NCBI RefSeq assembly: GCF_900258045.1
Contig: NZ_OGVD01000004.1
Location: 682,001-746,000 of the forward strand
Direction: 5' to 3'
DNA length: 64,000 bases
Origin: Sphingorhabdus sp. EL138
GTDB lineage: Bacteria > Pseudomonadota > Alphaproteobacteria > Sphingomonadales > Sphingomonadaceae
The number at the start of each line of letters is the position of its first letter. Positions within the stretch are counted from its first letter, which is position 1. Shown piece after piece: positions 29,337 through 37,930 of the stretch. The notes under the pieces are model-generated. The model saw only the letters and a program-made list of their open reading frames with translations, was not told the origin of the DNA and ran no database searches. The position numbers were made by a program, and so were the translations under genes.

Positions 29337-30049
29337 CCTTTCATATAGAAACAGTAGCCGAGACCGCATCGACCAATGCGGATATGAAGGCACGCGCCTT
29401 GAATGGTGCTGATGAAGGTTTCTGGCTTCGCGCGGAAAAACAAAGTGGCGGAATTGGACGTCTCGGCCGCAAATGGGAAAGCCCGGAAGGCAATCTCTAT
29501 TGCAGCACCATGGTTGTGTGCCGTGCCGAAGATCCTCAACCATCAACCTTGTCGTTTGTCGCCGCTGTGGCGGTGCACAAGGCGATCAGCGCTCACGTAC
29601 CGCACGACGATATCAGGCTGAAATGGCCCAACGACATACTGGTGTCTGGTCATAAGATATGCGGTATTTTGCTGGAACGGTCGGGTGAGGCTGTCGTTGT
29701 TGGCATAGGCGTGAACATCGCAGTCGCTCCACAGGTCGAAGGGCGTATTGTTACGAGCCTCCACAAAGAAGGAGCCGAGGCTGGTCTGACGGCCGCAAGC
29801 TTTCTGGAGACGCTGGCGCAATATTTTGCTGATGCTGTGAACGAATGGAGACAATCAGGTTTGCCCGCAATTCTTACAGCATGGCAAGAACGAGCGCATC
29901 CTTTGGGAACGCGCTTCTCAACAAGTGATGAAAAGGGCGGGCGTGTGGAAGGCGAATATGCAGGCTTGTCCGATCAGGGAGCGCTGCGCTTGAGAAAGGC
30001 CGACGGAGCGCTTATCGAGATACATGCCGGTGATGTTGATGTCGGCTAA
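29333..30049 (+). CDS. birA: Biotin--[acetyl-CoA-carboxylase] ligase
   Basis: BirA activates biotin with ATP and attaches it to carboxyl-carrier lysines. This is the short form without an N-terminal DNA-binding domain. Motifs: ETASTNADMKARAL (usually ET-x-S-T-N), SGGIGRLGRKWESPEGNLY (the biotinyl-AMP loop; the family GRGRRG reads GIGRLG here) and LKWPNDILVSGHKICGILLE. The ETASTN motif lies before the first ATG (29384), and no ATG, GTG or TTG exists in frame upstream. The likely start is CTG 29333, with AGG seven bases before it, or ATT 29330. Coordinates assume CTG, giving 238 residues. Confidence 0.85.
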   Translation: MTFHIETVAETASTNADMKARALNGADEGFWLRAEKQSGGIGRLGRKWESPEGNLYCSTMVVCRAEDPQPSTLSFVAAVAVHKAISAHVPHDDIRLKWPNDILVSGHKICGILLERSGEAVVVGIGVNIAVAPQVEGRIVTSLHKEGAEAGLTAASFLETLAQYFADAVNEWRQSGLPAILTAWQERAHPLGTRFSTSDEKGGRVEGEYAGLSDQGALRLRKADGALIEIHAGDVDVG

Positions 30050-30064
30050 AAGGAAGGATCAATC

Positions 30065-30844
30065 ATGCTGCTCGCGATAGATGCCGGCAACACCAATGTC
30101 GTATTTGCGCTTTTTGACGGAGACGAGGTTAAGGCGCGCTGGCGTATTGCAACCGATCCGCGGCGCACTGCGGATGAATATGTTGTATGGCTTCGGCAAT
30201 TGCTGGATCTTGAAGGGTTGGGTATCGACGCCATTGATGCCGTCATAATTGGCACTGTTGTACCAAGAGCGCTGCATAACCTGACCGTATTATCGGAAAA
30301 ATATTTCGGTGTAACACCGTTGGTGGCCGGGCGTGGTGATGCTGGATGGGGTGTGGCGCTGGATGTGGCACAGCCCGACACGGTTGGCGCAGACCGGGTT
30401 CTCAATATCATTGCGGCTCATGAAAAGTACAAGCAGGACGTAATAATCATTGATTTCGGCACCGCCACCACTTTTGATGTCGCAGATTATGACGGAGCGT
30501 ATAAAGGCGGCGTCATCGCGCCGGGTATAAACCTGTCACTGGATGCTCTTGTCGGGAAAACCGCTCAGCTTCCGCGTATCGCTCTTGAAGCACCGGAAGA
30601 TGACAATGTTATCGGGCGGACGACCGAAAGCCAGATGCTGATCGGCATTTTCTGGGGTTATGTCGCAATGATTGAAGGTCTCGTCGAACGGACCAAGGCA
30701 CAGATCGGCCGTCCTACCACAGTTATCGCCACTGGCGGATTGTCTGTTTTATTTGATGCACATACAGACGTATTTGACCATCTGGAGTCCGACCTTACCT
30801 TGCGCGGACTCTTAATCCTCTATCAGAGAGCAACCAGCACCTAA
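30065..30844 (+). CDS. coaX: Type III pantothenate kinase
   Basis: It phosphorylates pantothenate in the first step of coenzyme A synthesis. The 259-residue protein of the ASKHA fold starts [21 protein letters not shown] (phosphate 1 loop, D-x-G-N-T-N) and has [27 protein letters not shown] and [15 protein letters not shown], all typical. It sits 15 bp after birA, and its TAA overlaps the rnj ATG. The pairing birA-coaX is common in bacteria. Confidence 0.96.
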   Translation: MLLAIDAGNTNVVFALFDGDEVKARWRIATDPRRTADEYVVWLRQLLDLEGLGIDAIDAVIIGTVVPRALHNLTVLSEKYFGVTPLVAGRGDAGWGVALDVAQPDTVGADRVLNIIAAHEKYKQDVIIIDFGTATTFDVADYDGAYKGGVIAPGINLSLDALVGKTAQLPRIALEAPEDDNVIGRTTESQMLIGIFWGYVAMIEGLVERTKAQIGRPTTVIATGGLSVLFDAHTDVFDHLESDLTLRGLLILYQRATST

Positions 30845-32484
30845 TGATAAAACCAAAAAACGAACTTCTCTTCCTGGCTCTCGGCGGGTCAGCGGAGATT
30901 GGCATGAACGTCAACCTTTATGGCTGTGACGGGAAATGGGTGATGGTCGATCTGGGCATGACTTTCGCTGATCCCGGCTATCCGGGCATCGACCTCGTCT
31001 TGCCCGATCTTGAATTTATTGAAAAGCAATCCAAGAACCTGCTGGGCATTGTCTTGACGCATGGCCATGAGGATCATATCGGCGCCATTCCCTATTTTGC
31101 TGGAGAGCTGGATGTTCCGCTCTATGCGACACCGTTTACCGCGGGTTTGATCCGCCGGAAACTAGCAGAAGCTGGCCTAGAGGATGATGTAGAGCTGAAC
31201 ATCATTCCCAATGAAGGCAGCTTTGATCTGGGGCCCTTCGGTTTCCGCTATCTGCCAATTGCGCACAGCATCGCAGAAGGCAATGCGCTGCTGATTGACA
31301 CGCCATATGGCAAGGTTTTCCATACCGGCGACTGGAAGCTGGATGATGAACCAATGCTTGGCGTCCCCTCGACAACGGAGCAGTTAAAAGCGGTCGGTGA
31401 TGAGGGTATATTGGCAATGGTGTGCGATTCCACCAATGTCTTTAACGATGCACCGTCCGGGTCGGAGGGCGATGTTTATCGCAACCTGATGCGGGTCGTT
31501 GAAGGCCTGGAAAACCGGGTATTGGTAACGACCTTTGCATCGAATGCAGCACGCCTCCAGACGCTTGGCGAAGTTGCAAAACATAGCGGTCGCCAGCTGT
31601 GCGTCGCCGGGCGCTCGCTCGACCGGATGATCGAAAACTCTCGCGAGAACGGTTATCTAAAGGATTTTCCGCCAACGGTGGATTTCGATGAAGCCATGAA
31701 CATTCCGCGCGATGAAATCATGATCATCGCGACGGGCGGGCAGGGTGAAGCGAGAGCGGCATTGGGGCGGATTGCTGGCGACAGTCATAAGATCAAACTG
31801 ACCGAAGGCGACCATGTCCTGTTTTCCTCCAAGCAAATTCCCGGCAACGAGATTGCTATCGGCCGCATCCAGAACCAGCTTGCCGCCAAGGGCGTTGTGA
31901 TGATCACGGACCGGCAGGAGCATATTCATGTCTCGGGGCATCCCGGGCGTCCCGAACTGGCCAGCATGTATGAATGGATCCGGCCAGAGATACTGGTTCC
32001 GGTGCACGGCGAAATCCGCCACATGAAAGAACAGGCACGCTTTGCACAAGAGCAGGGCGTTCCGCAGAACATCTTTCAGCAAAATGGCGACGTCGTACGG
32101 CTTGCACCAGAAGGTCCGAAAATCATAAGTCAGGAGAGGACAGGGCGTCTGGTTCTTGATGGCGATGTGATCATACCGGCCGATGGCAAGACACTTAACG
32201 AACGTCGGAAAATTGCTTATAATGGTAGCATATCGGTGGCCGTCGGTCTGGATGAACGGGGCAAGATCATGGGCCAACCCATGCTGCGTTTACATGGTGT
32301 CCCGCTGGAAGAAGATGAGGAAGATTTTCTCGACGAGATGTATGAGACGATAATGAAGAAATTCAAAAAACCTGTAGGTGATATCGACAGATTTTCAGAA
32401 GAGTTACGTTTGTTGGTCAGACGCAGCGCAACTGAATGGACTGGCAAAAAACCGGTTGTTTCGGTTCTGGTTATTGAGGCGTAA
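30844..32484 (+). CDS. rnj: Ribonuclease J
   Basis: A 546-residue metallo-beta-lactamase/beta-CASP nuclease with 5'-3' exo- and endonuclease activity in RNA decay and processing. The zinc-site motif THGHEDHIGAIP is at about residues 73-84. AHSIAEGNALLIDTPYGKVFHTGDWKLDD (in outline), VCDSTNV and HVSGHPGRPELA are the other family landmarks. Starts at ATG 30844, overlapping coaX by one base. It is followed after 5 bp by a DUF1467 gene. Confidence 0.96.
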   Translation: MIKPKNELLFLALGGSAEIGMNVNLYGCDGKWVMVDLGMTFADPGYPGIDLVLPDLEFIEKQSKNLLGIVLTHGHEDHIGAIPYFAGELDVPLYATPFTAGLIRRKLAEAGLEDDVELNIIPNEGSFDLGPFGFRYLPIAHSIAEGNALLIDTPYGKVFHTGDWKLDDEPMLGVPSTTEQLKAVGDEGILAMVCDSTNVFNDAPSGSEGDVYRNLMRVVEGLENRVLVTTFASNAARLQTLGEVAKHSGRQLCVAGRSLDRMIENSRENGYLKDFPPTVDFDEAMNIPRDEIMIIATGGQGEARAALGRIAGDSHKIKLTEGDHVLFSSKQIPGNEIAIGRIQNQLAAKGVVMITDRQEHIHVSGHPGRPELASMYEWIRPEILVPVHGEIRHMKEQARFAQEQGVPQNIFQQNGDVVRLAPEGPKIISQERTGRLVLDGDVIIPADGKTLNERRKIAYNGSISVAVGLDERGKIMGQPMLRLHGVPLEEDEEDFLDEMYETIMKKFKKPVGDIDRFSEELRLLVRRSATEWTGKKPVVSVLVIEA

Positions 32485-32489
32485 CGTCA

Positions 32490-32774
32490 ATGGACTGGAC
32501 TTCGATTCTCGCCATTTATGTGCTGTTCTGGGTGCTATCGGCTTTTATTATATTGCCCTTTGGCATACGCAGCCATTCGGAAACGGGCACAGAAATGGTG
32601 AAGGGGCAGGCAGATGGAGCGCCGGTCAATTTCAGACCGGGCCGGACATTGGCCTTTACAACATTACTGGCGACGTTTGCCTTTATCCTGTTTTATTTCA
32701 ACTACACCAATCAATGGATCACCGTTGATGACATAGATTTTTTCGGCAGCCGTGACAGACTGGAACAGCAGTAA
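32490..32774 (+). CDS. DUF1467 family membrane protein
   Basis: A 94-residue protein with two helices (about residues 6-23 and 53-70). The FGIRSHSETGTEMVKGQADGAPV segment between them is typical of the DUF1467 family, found in alphaproteobacteria, often after rnj or proS. It ends 18 bp from the convergent coiled-coil gene, with no clear terminator between. Function unknown. Confidence 0.85.
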   Translation: MDWTSILAIYVLFWVLSAFIILPFGIRSHSETGTEMVKGQADGAPVNFRPGRTLAFTTLLATFAFILFYFNYTNQWITVDDIDFFGSRDRLEQQ

Positions 32775-32792
32775 CCCGAAAGTGATGAACTT

Positions 32793-35138
32793 TTAGTTGC
32801 GAAGCCGTTCGATAGCTTGAGCCAAGGCAACATAGAGTTTGCCGATATCCGATGACAACAGCGTCACGCTGATTGCGCTACCATCGCGGGTCGCAAGTAC
32901 GCCGCGCAGCATTGTTTCGAAATCATGGATATAGCGGTTCACATGCTCACGGAATTCTGAATTATTGTCATATTCCACCAGAATTTCGCGCACTTCTCCG
33001 GTATCAAGCAGGCGCACGGCGCGGCGGGTAAATATACCGCGGTCACCTTTCAGGTAAGCCGCCCATTCCGTATCGGTTACTTCATTGGATAGCAATTTCG
33101 TGACGTCGATCGCCGTGGAATTGAGGGATTCGGTGAGCAAAGCGACACGGCGCGTGAAATTCTCGTCGCTGCTTTGCTCCGCCTTTTCCTTGGCAAACAA
33201 TATGCGCTGTTCCAATTTCGTGGTCATGTCTTCGATGGCGGCAAGTTGCTCCGTCAAATGGCCAGCGGTAGACTCCGTGGTCGCCACTGCCTTGGACACT
33301 GCCGATTCCAGTTTCGGCGCGATGGAAGAGATTTTTTCATCCACAATCTTGGTGAGCGCTTCTTCGCTGACTTTTTCAAAGGTCTCGGCAGATCCTGAAA
33401 TAGATTTTTCCAATGCCTCGCGCGAATGTTCCGATGCCTGGCGAGCAGTCTCTTTTACGCGCAGCAGGGCGCTGACCAGCTTCTCGCCAGCGCTTTCGGC
33501 CAGAGCTTCGTTCTGGTCACGGACTTCCTGCAATTCTTTCGCGAGTCCTTCGATCTTGCCGAGAACATTGTCGGTCGCAATAATGCCATCATCGCTGAGC
33601 TTGGCAAGTTTCGCGCGCTGCTCCTCAATGGCCTCATCCGATTTTTCAATTTTGGCGGTCACTTCATCGGTTACCGTACCGACCTTTTCGGCTTCTTCAG
33701 TCATGCGGCTGAACAGGGCAGAACTGGCTTCGGATTTTTCGTTCATCCGGTCAAACGCGGCGGGTAATGTTTCGTCCAGCTCCCGCGCGCCGCTATCAAG
33801 AGCGACAAGCAGCTGTTCGACGCGCTCGATCATCTGATCAGCAGTACCATGGCCCTCTTCGATGGATTTCTTGAGTGCATCACTATTCTGCTCGAGCGCA
33901 GTCATCGCAAAGGCCAGCTTGGCGGTTTTTTCGCCGCTTTCATTGTCGAGCGTTTCCACTTTGGTCGAGATTTCCGCAACGCTTTGATGGAGTTCGGCCA
34001 CGAGTTCCTTTAACCGCGCTTCTTCATCATCAGCCGTTTTGCCTACCAGGGTCAGGGTTTCTTCTATGCTCGCCAGATCGGTCCTGATTGCCTCAGAGCT
34101 TTCAGATGTTTCCGCTGCCAGTTCGGATCGGGTCTTATGCAAAGCGGCGATCACGTCTGCGGAAGTATTTTTCAAAATGTCAGCAATCCGGGTCGACCCT
34201 GTTTCCGTTTCCGTTAGTTGCTTGGTCAATTTGTCTTTTATTGCCTCAGCGGTTGTTTCGAGATTGGACAGCGAATCTTCCGAACGTTTGGTCAGTTCAT
34301 CAAGACTGGCTTTCGCCGCCGTTCCAACATCGCCAACCCGGCTCAATGTATTGACCATGGCAGCCATCTCCGCCTGAGCGGCCCGACCGGAATTCCCAAT
34401 TTGATTGGTCACATCTTTTGCTGTGTTGATAACGAAGGGGAGATGCACGCGCAATTGTTCGAGATTCTTGTAAGCGGTATCGCCCACCGTATCCAATTTC
34501 TTCATCTTGGACAGGCCATCGCTCAAGGCCGATTTGATATTGCTGGCCGCTTCGTTGAGTTTTGTCGACGATTGAGAGCCCAGCGTTTCCAGTTCTTTCG
34601 TTTCACCGGCAAGGAATTCACGCGCCATCGCCAGCTCGTTGTTCACCGTCTTCAAACGGAATTCCAGCTGCTCGGATTCCATTCGTAAAGATGATGCAAC
34701 GTCATCAAATCGCTTGGCTTCCCGGGTGCTGTTGCGCATGTAGAGCAGATAGAGAATAGCGAAGGTCGCAATTGGCAGGCAATATTGAGACAATAGGTCA
34801 ATTCCGCCCTTCATCGTCGGGATTGTGGTAAATATGTCGCGATTGGCCCACGCGAAGAAGGCGGTCCATAATGCTATGGATAGACCCAACAGTACCGGCG
34901 CAATGTAATGAGATCGTGATGGCCGAACGACATCGTCATCGGCATAGTGACTCCATTCTTCATCGCTGCTGACCTCGTCAAGCTCCTGATCCGCTTCGCT
35001 TTCAACGGCATCGCTGCCATCGTCTTCGCTCAGCTCAAGGGCATCACTGCCATCTGTTTCGTCAAACTCGACATGCTCCATATGAGGTTCTTCACCCCGG
35101 TCACGCCTGATTCCGATAATTTTCGATCCACCTGTCAT
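32793..35138 (-). CDS. Large membrane-anchored coiled-coil protein
   Basis: A 781-residue protein. Residues 20-70 are very acidic; two transmembrane helices lie at about 79-97 and 115-134. About 540 residues of heptad-rich coiled coil follow, with many Ser, Thr, Glu and Lys. The last ~90 residues look globular (RGIFTRRAVRLLDTGEVREI, then HDFETMLRGVLATRDGSAI). The long helix superficially resembles the cytoplasmic part of a chemoreceptor, but the conserved signalling hairpin tip is not present and there is no periplasmic sensor of useful size. Met20 (35081) is an alternative start. It runs divergently from the HPt-like gene with 62 bp between, so the promoters may be shared. Function unknown; scaffolding at the membrane is plausible. 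Confidence 0.8.
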   Translation of the reverse strand: MTGGSKIIGIRRDRGEEPHMEHVEFDETDGSDALELSEDDGSDAVESEADQELDEVSSDEEWSHYADDDVVRPSRSHYIAPVLLGLSIALWTAFFAWANRDIFTTIPTMKGGIDLLSQYCLPIATFAILYLLYMRNSTREAKRFDDVASSLRMESEQLEFRLKTVNNELAMAREFLAGETKELETLGSQSSTKLNEAASNIKSALSDGLSKMKKLDTVGDTAYKNLEQLRVHLPFVINTAKDVTNQIGNSGRAAQAEMAAMVNTLSRVGDVGTAAKASLDELTKRSEDSLSNLETTAEAIKDKLTKQLTETETGSTRIADILKNTSADVIAALHKTRSELAAETSESSEAIRTDLASIEETLTLVGKTADDEEARLKELVAELHQSVAEISTKVETLDNESGEKTAKLAFAMTALEQNSDALKKSIEEGHGTADQMIERVEQLLVALDSGARELDETLPAAFDRMNEKSEASSALFSRMTEEAEKVGTVTDEVTAKIEKSDEAIEEQRAKLAKLSDDGIIATDNVLGKIEGLAKELQEVRDQNEALAESAGEKLVSALLRVKETARQASEHSREALEKSISGSAETFEKVSEEALTKIVDEKISSIAPKLESAVSKAVATTESTAGHLTEQLAAIEDMTTKLEQRILFAKEKAEQSSDENFTRRVALLTESLNSTAIDVTKLLSNEVTDTEWAAYLKGDRGIFTRRAVRLLDTGEVREILVEYDNNSEFREHVNRYIHDFETMLRGVLATRDGSAISVTLLSSDIGKLYVALAQAIERLRN

Positions 35139-35200
35139 GAGTCGGTTTTACCATAAAAATCGGCCAGAGAAACTATAAGTTAACCATGGCACCGTAAGAA

Positions 35201-35515
35201 ATGCCCATGTCATTCGATTATGGAGCGCTCGACGCGGCTTTAACCGCCGCAGTTGGTGACGATCAGTCACTCATCGCGGAATTGCGTACCGCTTTTCTGG
35301 ACAGTGCAAAACGGCAGGTCGACTTGCTTCACCGCGCACGTTGTGATGCCAATTGGGAATATGCTGCTTTGCGCCTGAAGGGGTTGGCGGCCAGTTTCGG
35401 TGCGACTCATGTACTGGATCTGGCGGAAGAAGCGGTTATGTCTGCTCCGGGTGAACCGACGGTGCTGAAAAAGCTCGAACGGGCTATCGCCGCAATCGAA
35501 GATCATCGCGACTAA
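35201..35515 (+). CDS. HPt-like protein without the phospho-acceptor histidine
   Basis: A 104-residue helical protein matching the histidine-containing phosphotransfer domain: LIAELRTAFLDSAKRQVDLL, then WEYAALRLKGLAASFGATHVLDLAEEAV. In active HPt domains the second helix reads A-H-x-L-K-G; here residue 57, the histidine position, is leucine (A-A-L-R-L-K-G). The rest of the four-helix bundle is kept, including the Lys-Gly and the small residues packed behind it. It therefore cannot take a phosphate in the usual way and may act by binding a response-regulator or kinase domain. It is first of four plus-strand genes. Confidence 0.82.
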   Translation: MPMSFDYGALDAALTAAVGDDQSLIAELRTAFLDSAKRQVDLLHRARCDANWEYAALRLKGLAASFGATHVLDLAEEAVMSAPGEPTVLKKLERAIAAIEDHRD

Positions 35516-35620
35516 CCACCCCGTTTATCCGCATTAAAAGATGAAGATATCGCTTTGATGCAATAGCGGTAAATCCTATATGATGCTCACGTCTGTTGAC
35601 TGGCAAATTGGGATTTATTT

Positions 35621-36823
35621 TTGAGACTGGCCCTTATCTCCGTATCGACCGAGCATGAAGTGGGGCATGGGCCTGCTGGCATGCTGCCGCTGTTCGATGG
35701 TAATGTCATTGAACAACAAGTAAGAGCTGTCCGAAATATGGGTGCAGAGAAGATTATATTGCTGAGCCCAACTATGCCCGGGGCTTTGCTGCAATATGTT
35801 GATGCCTTGAAGCGTCAGAATATTGATGCCGAGATTATCCGCGATACCAGCGATCTGGGGCAACATGCGTCAGAAAATGACGACCTTATTTTTCTTGGAG
35901 ATGGTATTCTCCCCGCAAAGCCGATTGAAGATAAATTGAGCGGGAAATCCGTTGAATCAATCTATGTCGTAACAAATGCAGATAATTACGACAGTTTTGA
36001 GCGGATTGATCTCAGCCACCGATGGCTCGGCATAGCTCTTTTAAAAGCCACACGCCTCGGGGAGATATCGAATATCCCCGATGATTGGGACGTTGGCTCC
36101 GCGTTGCTTCGTACCGCAGTGCAATCGGAATGTGAGCGAGAGTTGGTTTCTGACGAGGATATACAGTCCGATGCAGTGTCCCAGCTGATCGATGCCGAGA
36201 GGAGTTTGGCTTATGCCGACCGGCGGCTCGGTGCGGTGCGAATTCCCAAACAGAATTTCCTCGATCGATATGTCGTTTGGCCGTTGATGCGCAAACTGAT
36301 GCCGGTACTTTGGCAGGCCCCCGATGCGAAGAAATATTTTGGGATGGCCAGTATTGCCTGCTCGATTATCGCCCTCGGACTTGGTCTTATCATATGGCCC
36401 GCGGCTTCGCTGGGCTTTCTGTTTCTTGGTTCTCTGGTTTTGGTACTCCACAAACGGATTTCCATGTTTTCGACCGAATTGAACAAGCCTGACTGGACCG
36501 CACCAATATTCTATTTGATGGCCGCAATCGTTTTGACAATTACGGTCCTGCGGACGGTGTCTTCGGCAACCTTGTTCGCTGACATATCAATATTGCTGCT
36601 ACTAATTGGTAATTTGTGGCTCGTTCACGCGGCGGAGGATGATATCGGATTGAACTGGATAAGGCCTGATACCCCTTTGATTCTATTGATTTTATTGATC
36701 GCTGCTGCTCTTGGCGCATTCTCCCTTGGTCTCTACACCGCTGCCTTGTTCTGTTTGGTTTATCTGGTTGCAGAACGACGCGACTATTTTTCTTCGGAAT
36801 CTGGCGCTGCGTCTCAAAAATAG
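35621..36823 (+). CDS. Nucleotidyltransferase-like domain fused to membrane domain, probably degenerate
   Basis: A 400-residue protein starting at TTG 35621. Residues 1-190 have the layout of a GT-A nucleotidyltransferase: LISVSTEHEVGHGPAGMLPLFDGNVIEQQVRAVRNMGAEKIILLS in outline, and an FLGDG metal-site-like turn near residue 93. The G-x-G-(S/T)-R nucleotide loop is missing. After a linker containing RLGAVRIPKQNFLDRYVVWPLM come about six membrane helices (residues ~240-390). This order recalls bifunctional inositol-phosphate cytidylyltransferase / CDP-inositol phosphotransferases, but the CDP-alcohol transferase motif (DG-x2-AR...D-x3-D) is not found. Both activities look lost or changed. Context links it with the HPt-like, DUF2336 and kinase-like genes. 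Confidence 0.7.
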   Translation: MRLALISVSTEHEVGHGPAGMLPLFDGNVIEQQVRAVRNMGAEKIILLSPTMPGALLQYVDALKRQNIDAEIIRDTSDLGQHASENDDLIFLGDGILPAKPIEDKLSGKSVESIYVVTNADNYDSFERIDLSHRWLGIALLKATRLGEISNIPDDWDVGSALLRTAVQSECERELVSDEDIQSDAVSQLIDAERSLAYADRRLGAVRIPKQNFLDRYVVWPLMRKLMPVLWQAPDAKKYFGMASIACSIIALGLGLIIWPAASLGFLFLGSLVLVLHKRISMFSTELNKPDWTAPIFYLMAAIVLTITVLRTVSSATLFADISILLLLIGNLWLVHAAEDDIGLNWIRPDTPLILLILLIAAALGAFSLGLYTAALFCLVYLVAERRDYFSSESGAASQK

Positions 36824-36874
36824 AAAATATTGCACTTAGCCAGATATTAACCACATTGGCCTACGGCTAAACCC

Positions 36875-37930
36875 ATGGTGAAGCGAGATTTTTTGATGGA
36901 CCAGAATACGGGCCCTGGCCTTGTTCAGCAGGCTGCCGCAATCAGCGGTTCAAGCGCCGCTGTGTCTGACGACCTTGCTGCCGCGCTCTTTCCGAAATCG
37001 GACATCATATTGTCTGATCGCATGCTGTCCAACGGCCGCCAATATTTGCAGTCTATAGTCCAGGATATCGAGACCGAAATCTGCATGATTGCTGTCGAAG
37101 ATTTTGGCCTGACACATGACACGATTATCGAGATCGGCAACAGCGACAGAGGACATAGTTTTCCGTTGCTTCAAAATGCGGGTTTGCTGGAAACCAAAAC
37201 ACTGCTCGGCCATATTTTTATCAGCGTGCAGCGTGTAGAGCTTGGCGCACGGCTTTTGCAGAAAATTTCACAGGCCGATCTGGAAGCTGTTTTGACGCGT
37301 TATCTCGATAATGAAGATGCTGCGATTGCGGATGCCGCTATGGCATCGCTGGTGGCGCAAAGCCGCGACAATGCGGCGCCGGGTTCCATTCATGCTCATA
37401 TCGCCAGTCTTCCTGCAGAAATATTGTTTGCACTTGTGTGGCCTGTGGTTGCTGCGATTCAAAAGCTTTCCGGCTATGATGGACCGGACCTGAAAAAAGC
37501 AGCAGAGAAACTGCTGGGCGGACATGATGAGAGCGTTGGCACGCAAAGCCGCGCACGCCGTCTGGCGCAACTTGTCGATCAGTTGGCAGAGGATGAACAT
37601 CATCTTCATCCACTTTATGACGGGCTGGATCTTTTTCTTGCCCGCCTGGCAAAGCGCTCCGGACTGTCAGTTGATCAACTCATATTGTTTACCGCTGAAC
37701 CCAATATGGTTCGACTGGTTCTGACCATGCGTGCAGTTGATTTGCCGACAGACCATGCCATATCGATTTTCGGTGTGCTGGACGGTAGCGGTCAATTACT
37801 GACCCCCGCTTCCTATAACGAGATTGATGGTGAGAAGGCCGCAGAACTGGTCAGTAAATGGGCTGGCAATAAACTTCTCCAGGACGCACAACGCCAGCTA
37901 AATGCTGGCCTTCCGGGGTTTTCTGACTAA
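36875..37930 (+). CDS. DUF2336 domain-containing protein
   Basis: A 351-residue, almost entirely alpha-helical soluble protein. Stretches such as LEAVLTRYLDNEDAAIADAAMASLVAQSR and HHLHPLYDGLDLFLARLAKRSGL (in outline) match the DUF2336 family of alphaproteobacteria, which resembles HEAT-like repeat scaffolds. The second half contains a histidine cluster (EDEHHLHPLYD). ATG 36875 is used; GTG 36878 or ATG 36896 are possible. Its stop overlaps the ATG of the kinase-like gene (TAATG), so the two products are made together. No function is established. Confidence 0.8.
   Translation: MVKRDFLMDQNTGPGLVQQAAAISGSSAAVSDDLAAALFPKSDIILSDRMLSNGRQYLQSIVQDIETEICMIAVEDFGLTHDTIIEIGNSDRGHSFPLLQNAGLLETKTLLGHIFISVQRVELGARLLQKISQADLEAVLTRYLDNEDAAIADAAMASLVAQSRDNAAPGSIHAHIASLPAEILFALVWPVVAAIQKLSGYDGPDLKKAAEKLLGGHDESVGTQSRARRLAQLVDQLAEDEHHLHPLYDGLDLFLARLAKRSGLSVDQLILFTAEPNMVRLVLTMRAVDLPTDHAISIFGVLDGSGQLLTPASYNEIDGEKAAELVSKWAGNKLLQDAQRQLNAGLPGFSD

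Noticed and set aside
33085-33837. 250-codon plus-strand frame opposite the coiled-coil gene
   Set aside because: Ser/Ala-rich low-complexity product, explained as antisense of Glu/Ala/Ser codons in the coiled coil.
32793-35138. Chemoreceptor (methyl-accepting protein)
   Set aside because: The conserved hairpin tip and a periplasmic sensor are missing, and no che genes are near.
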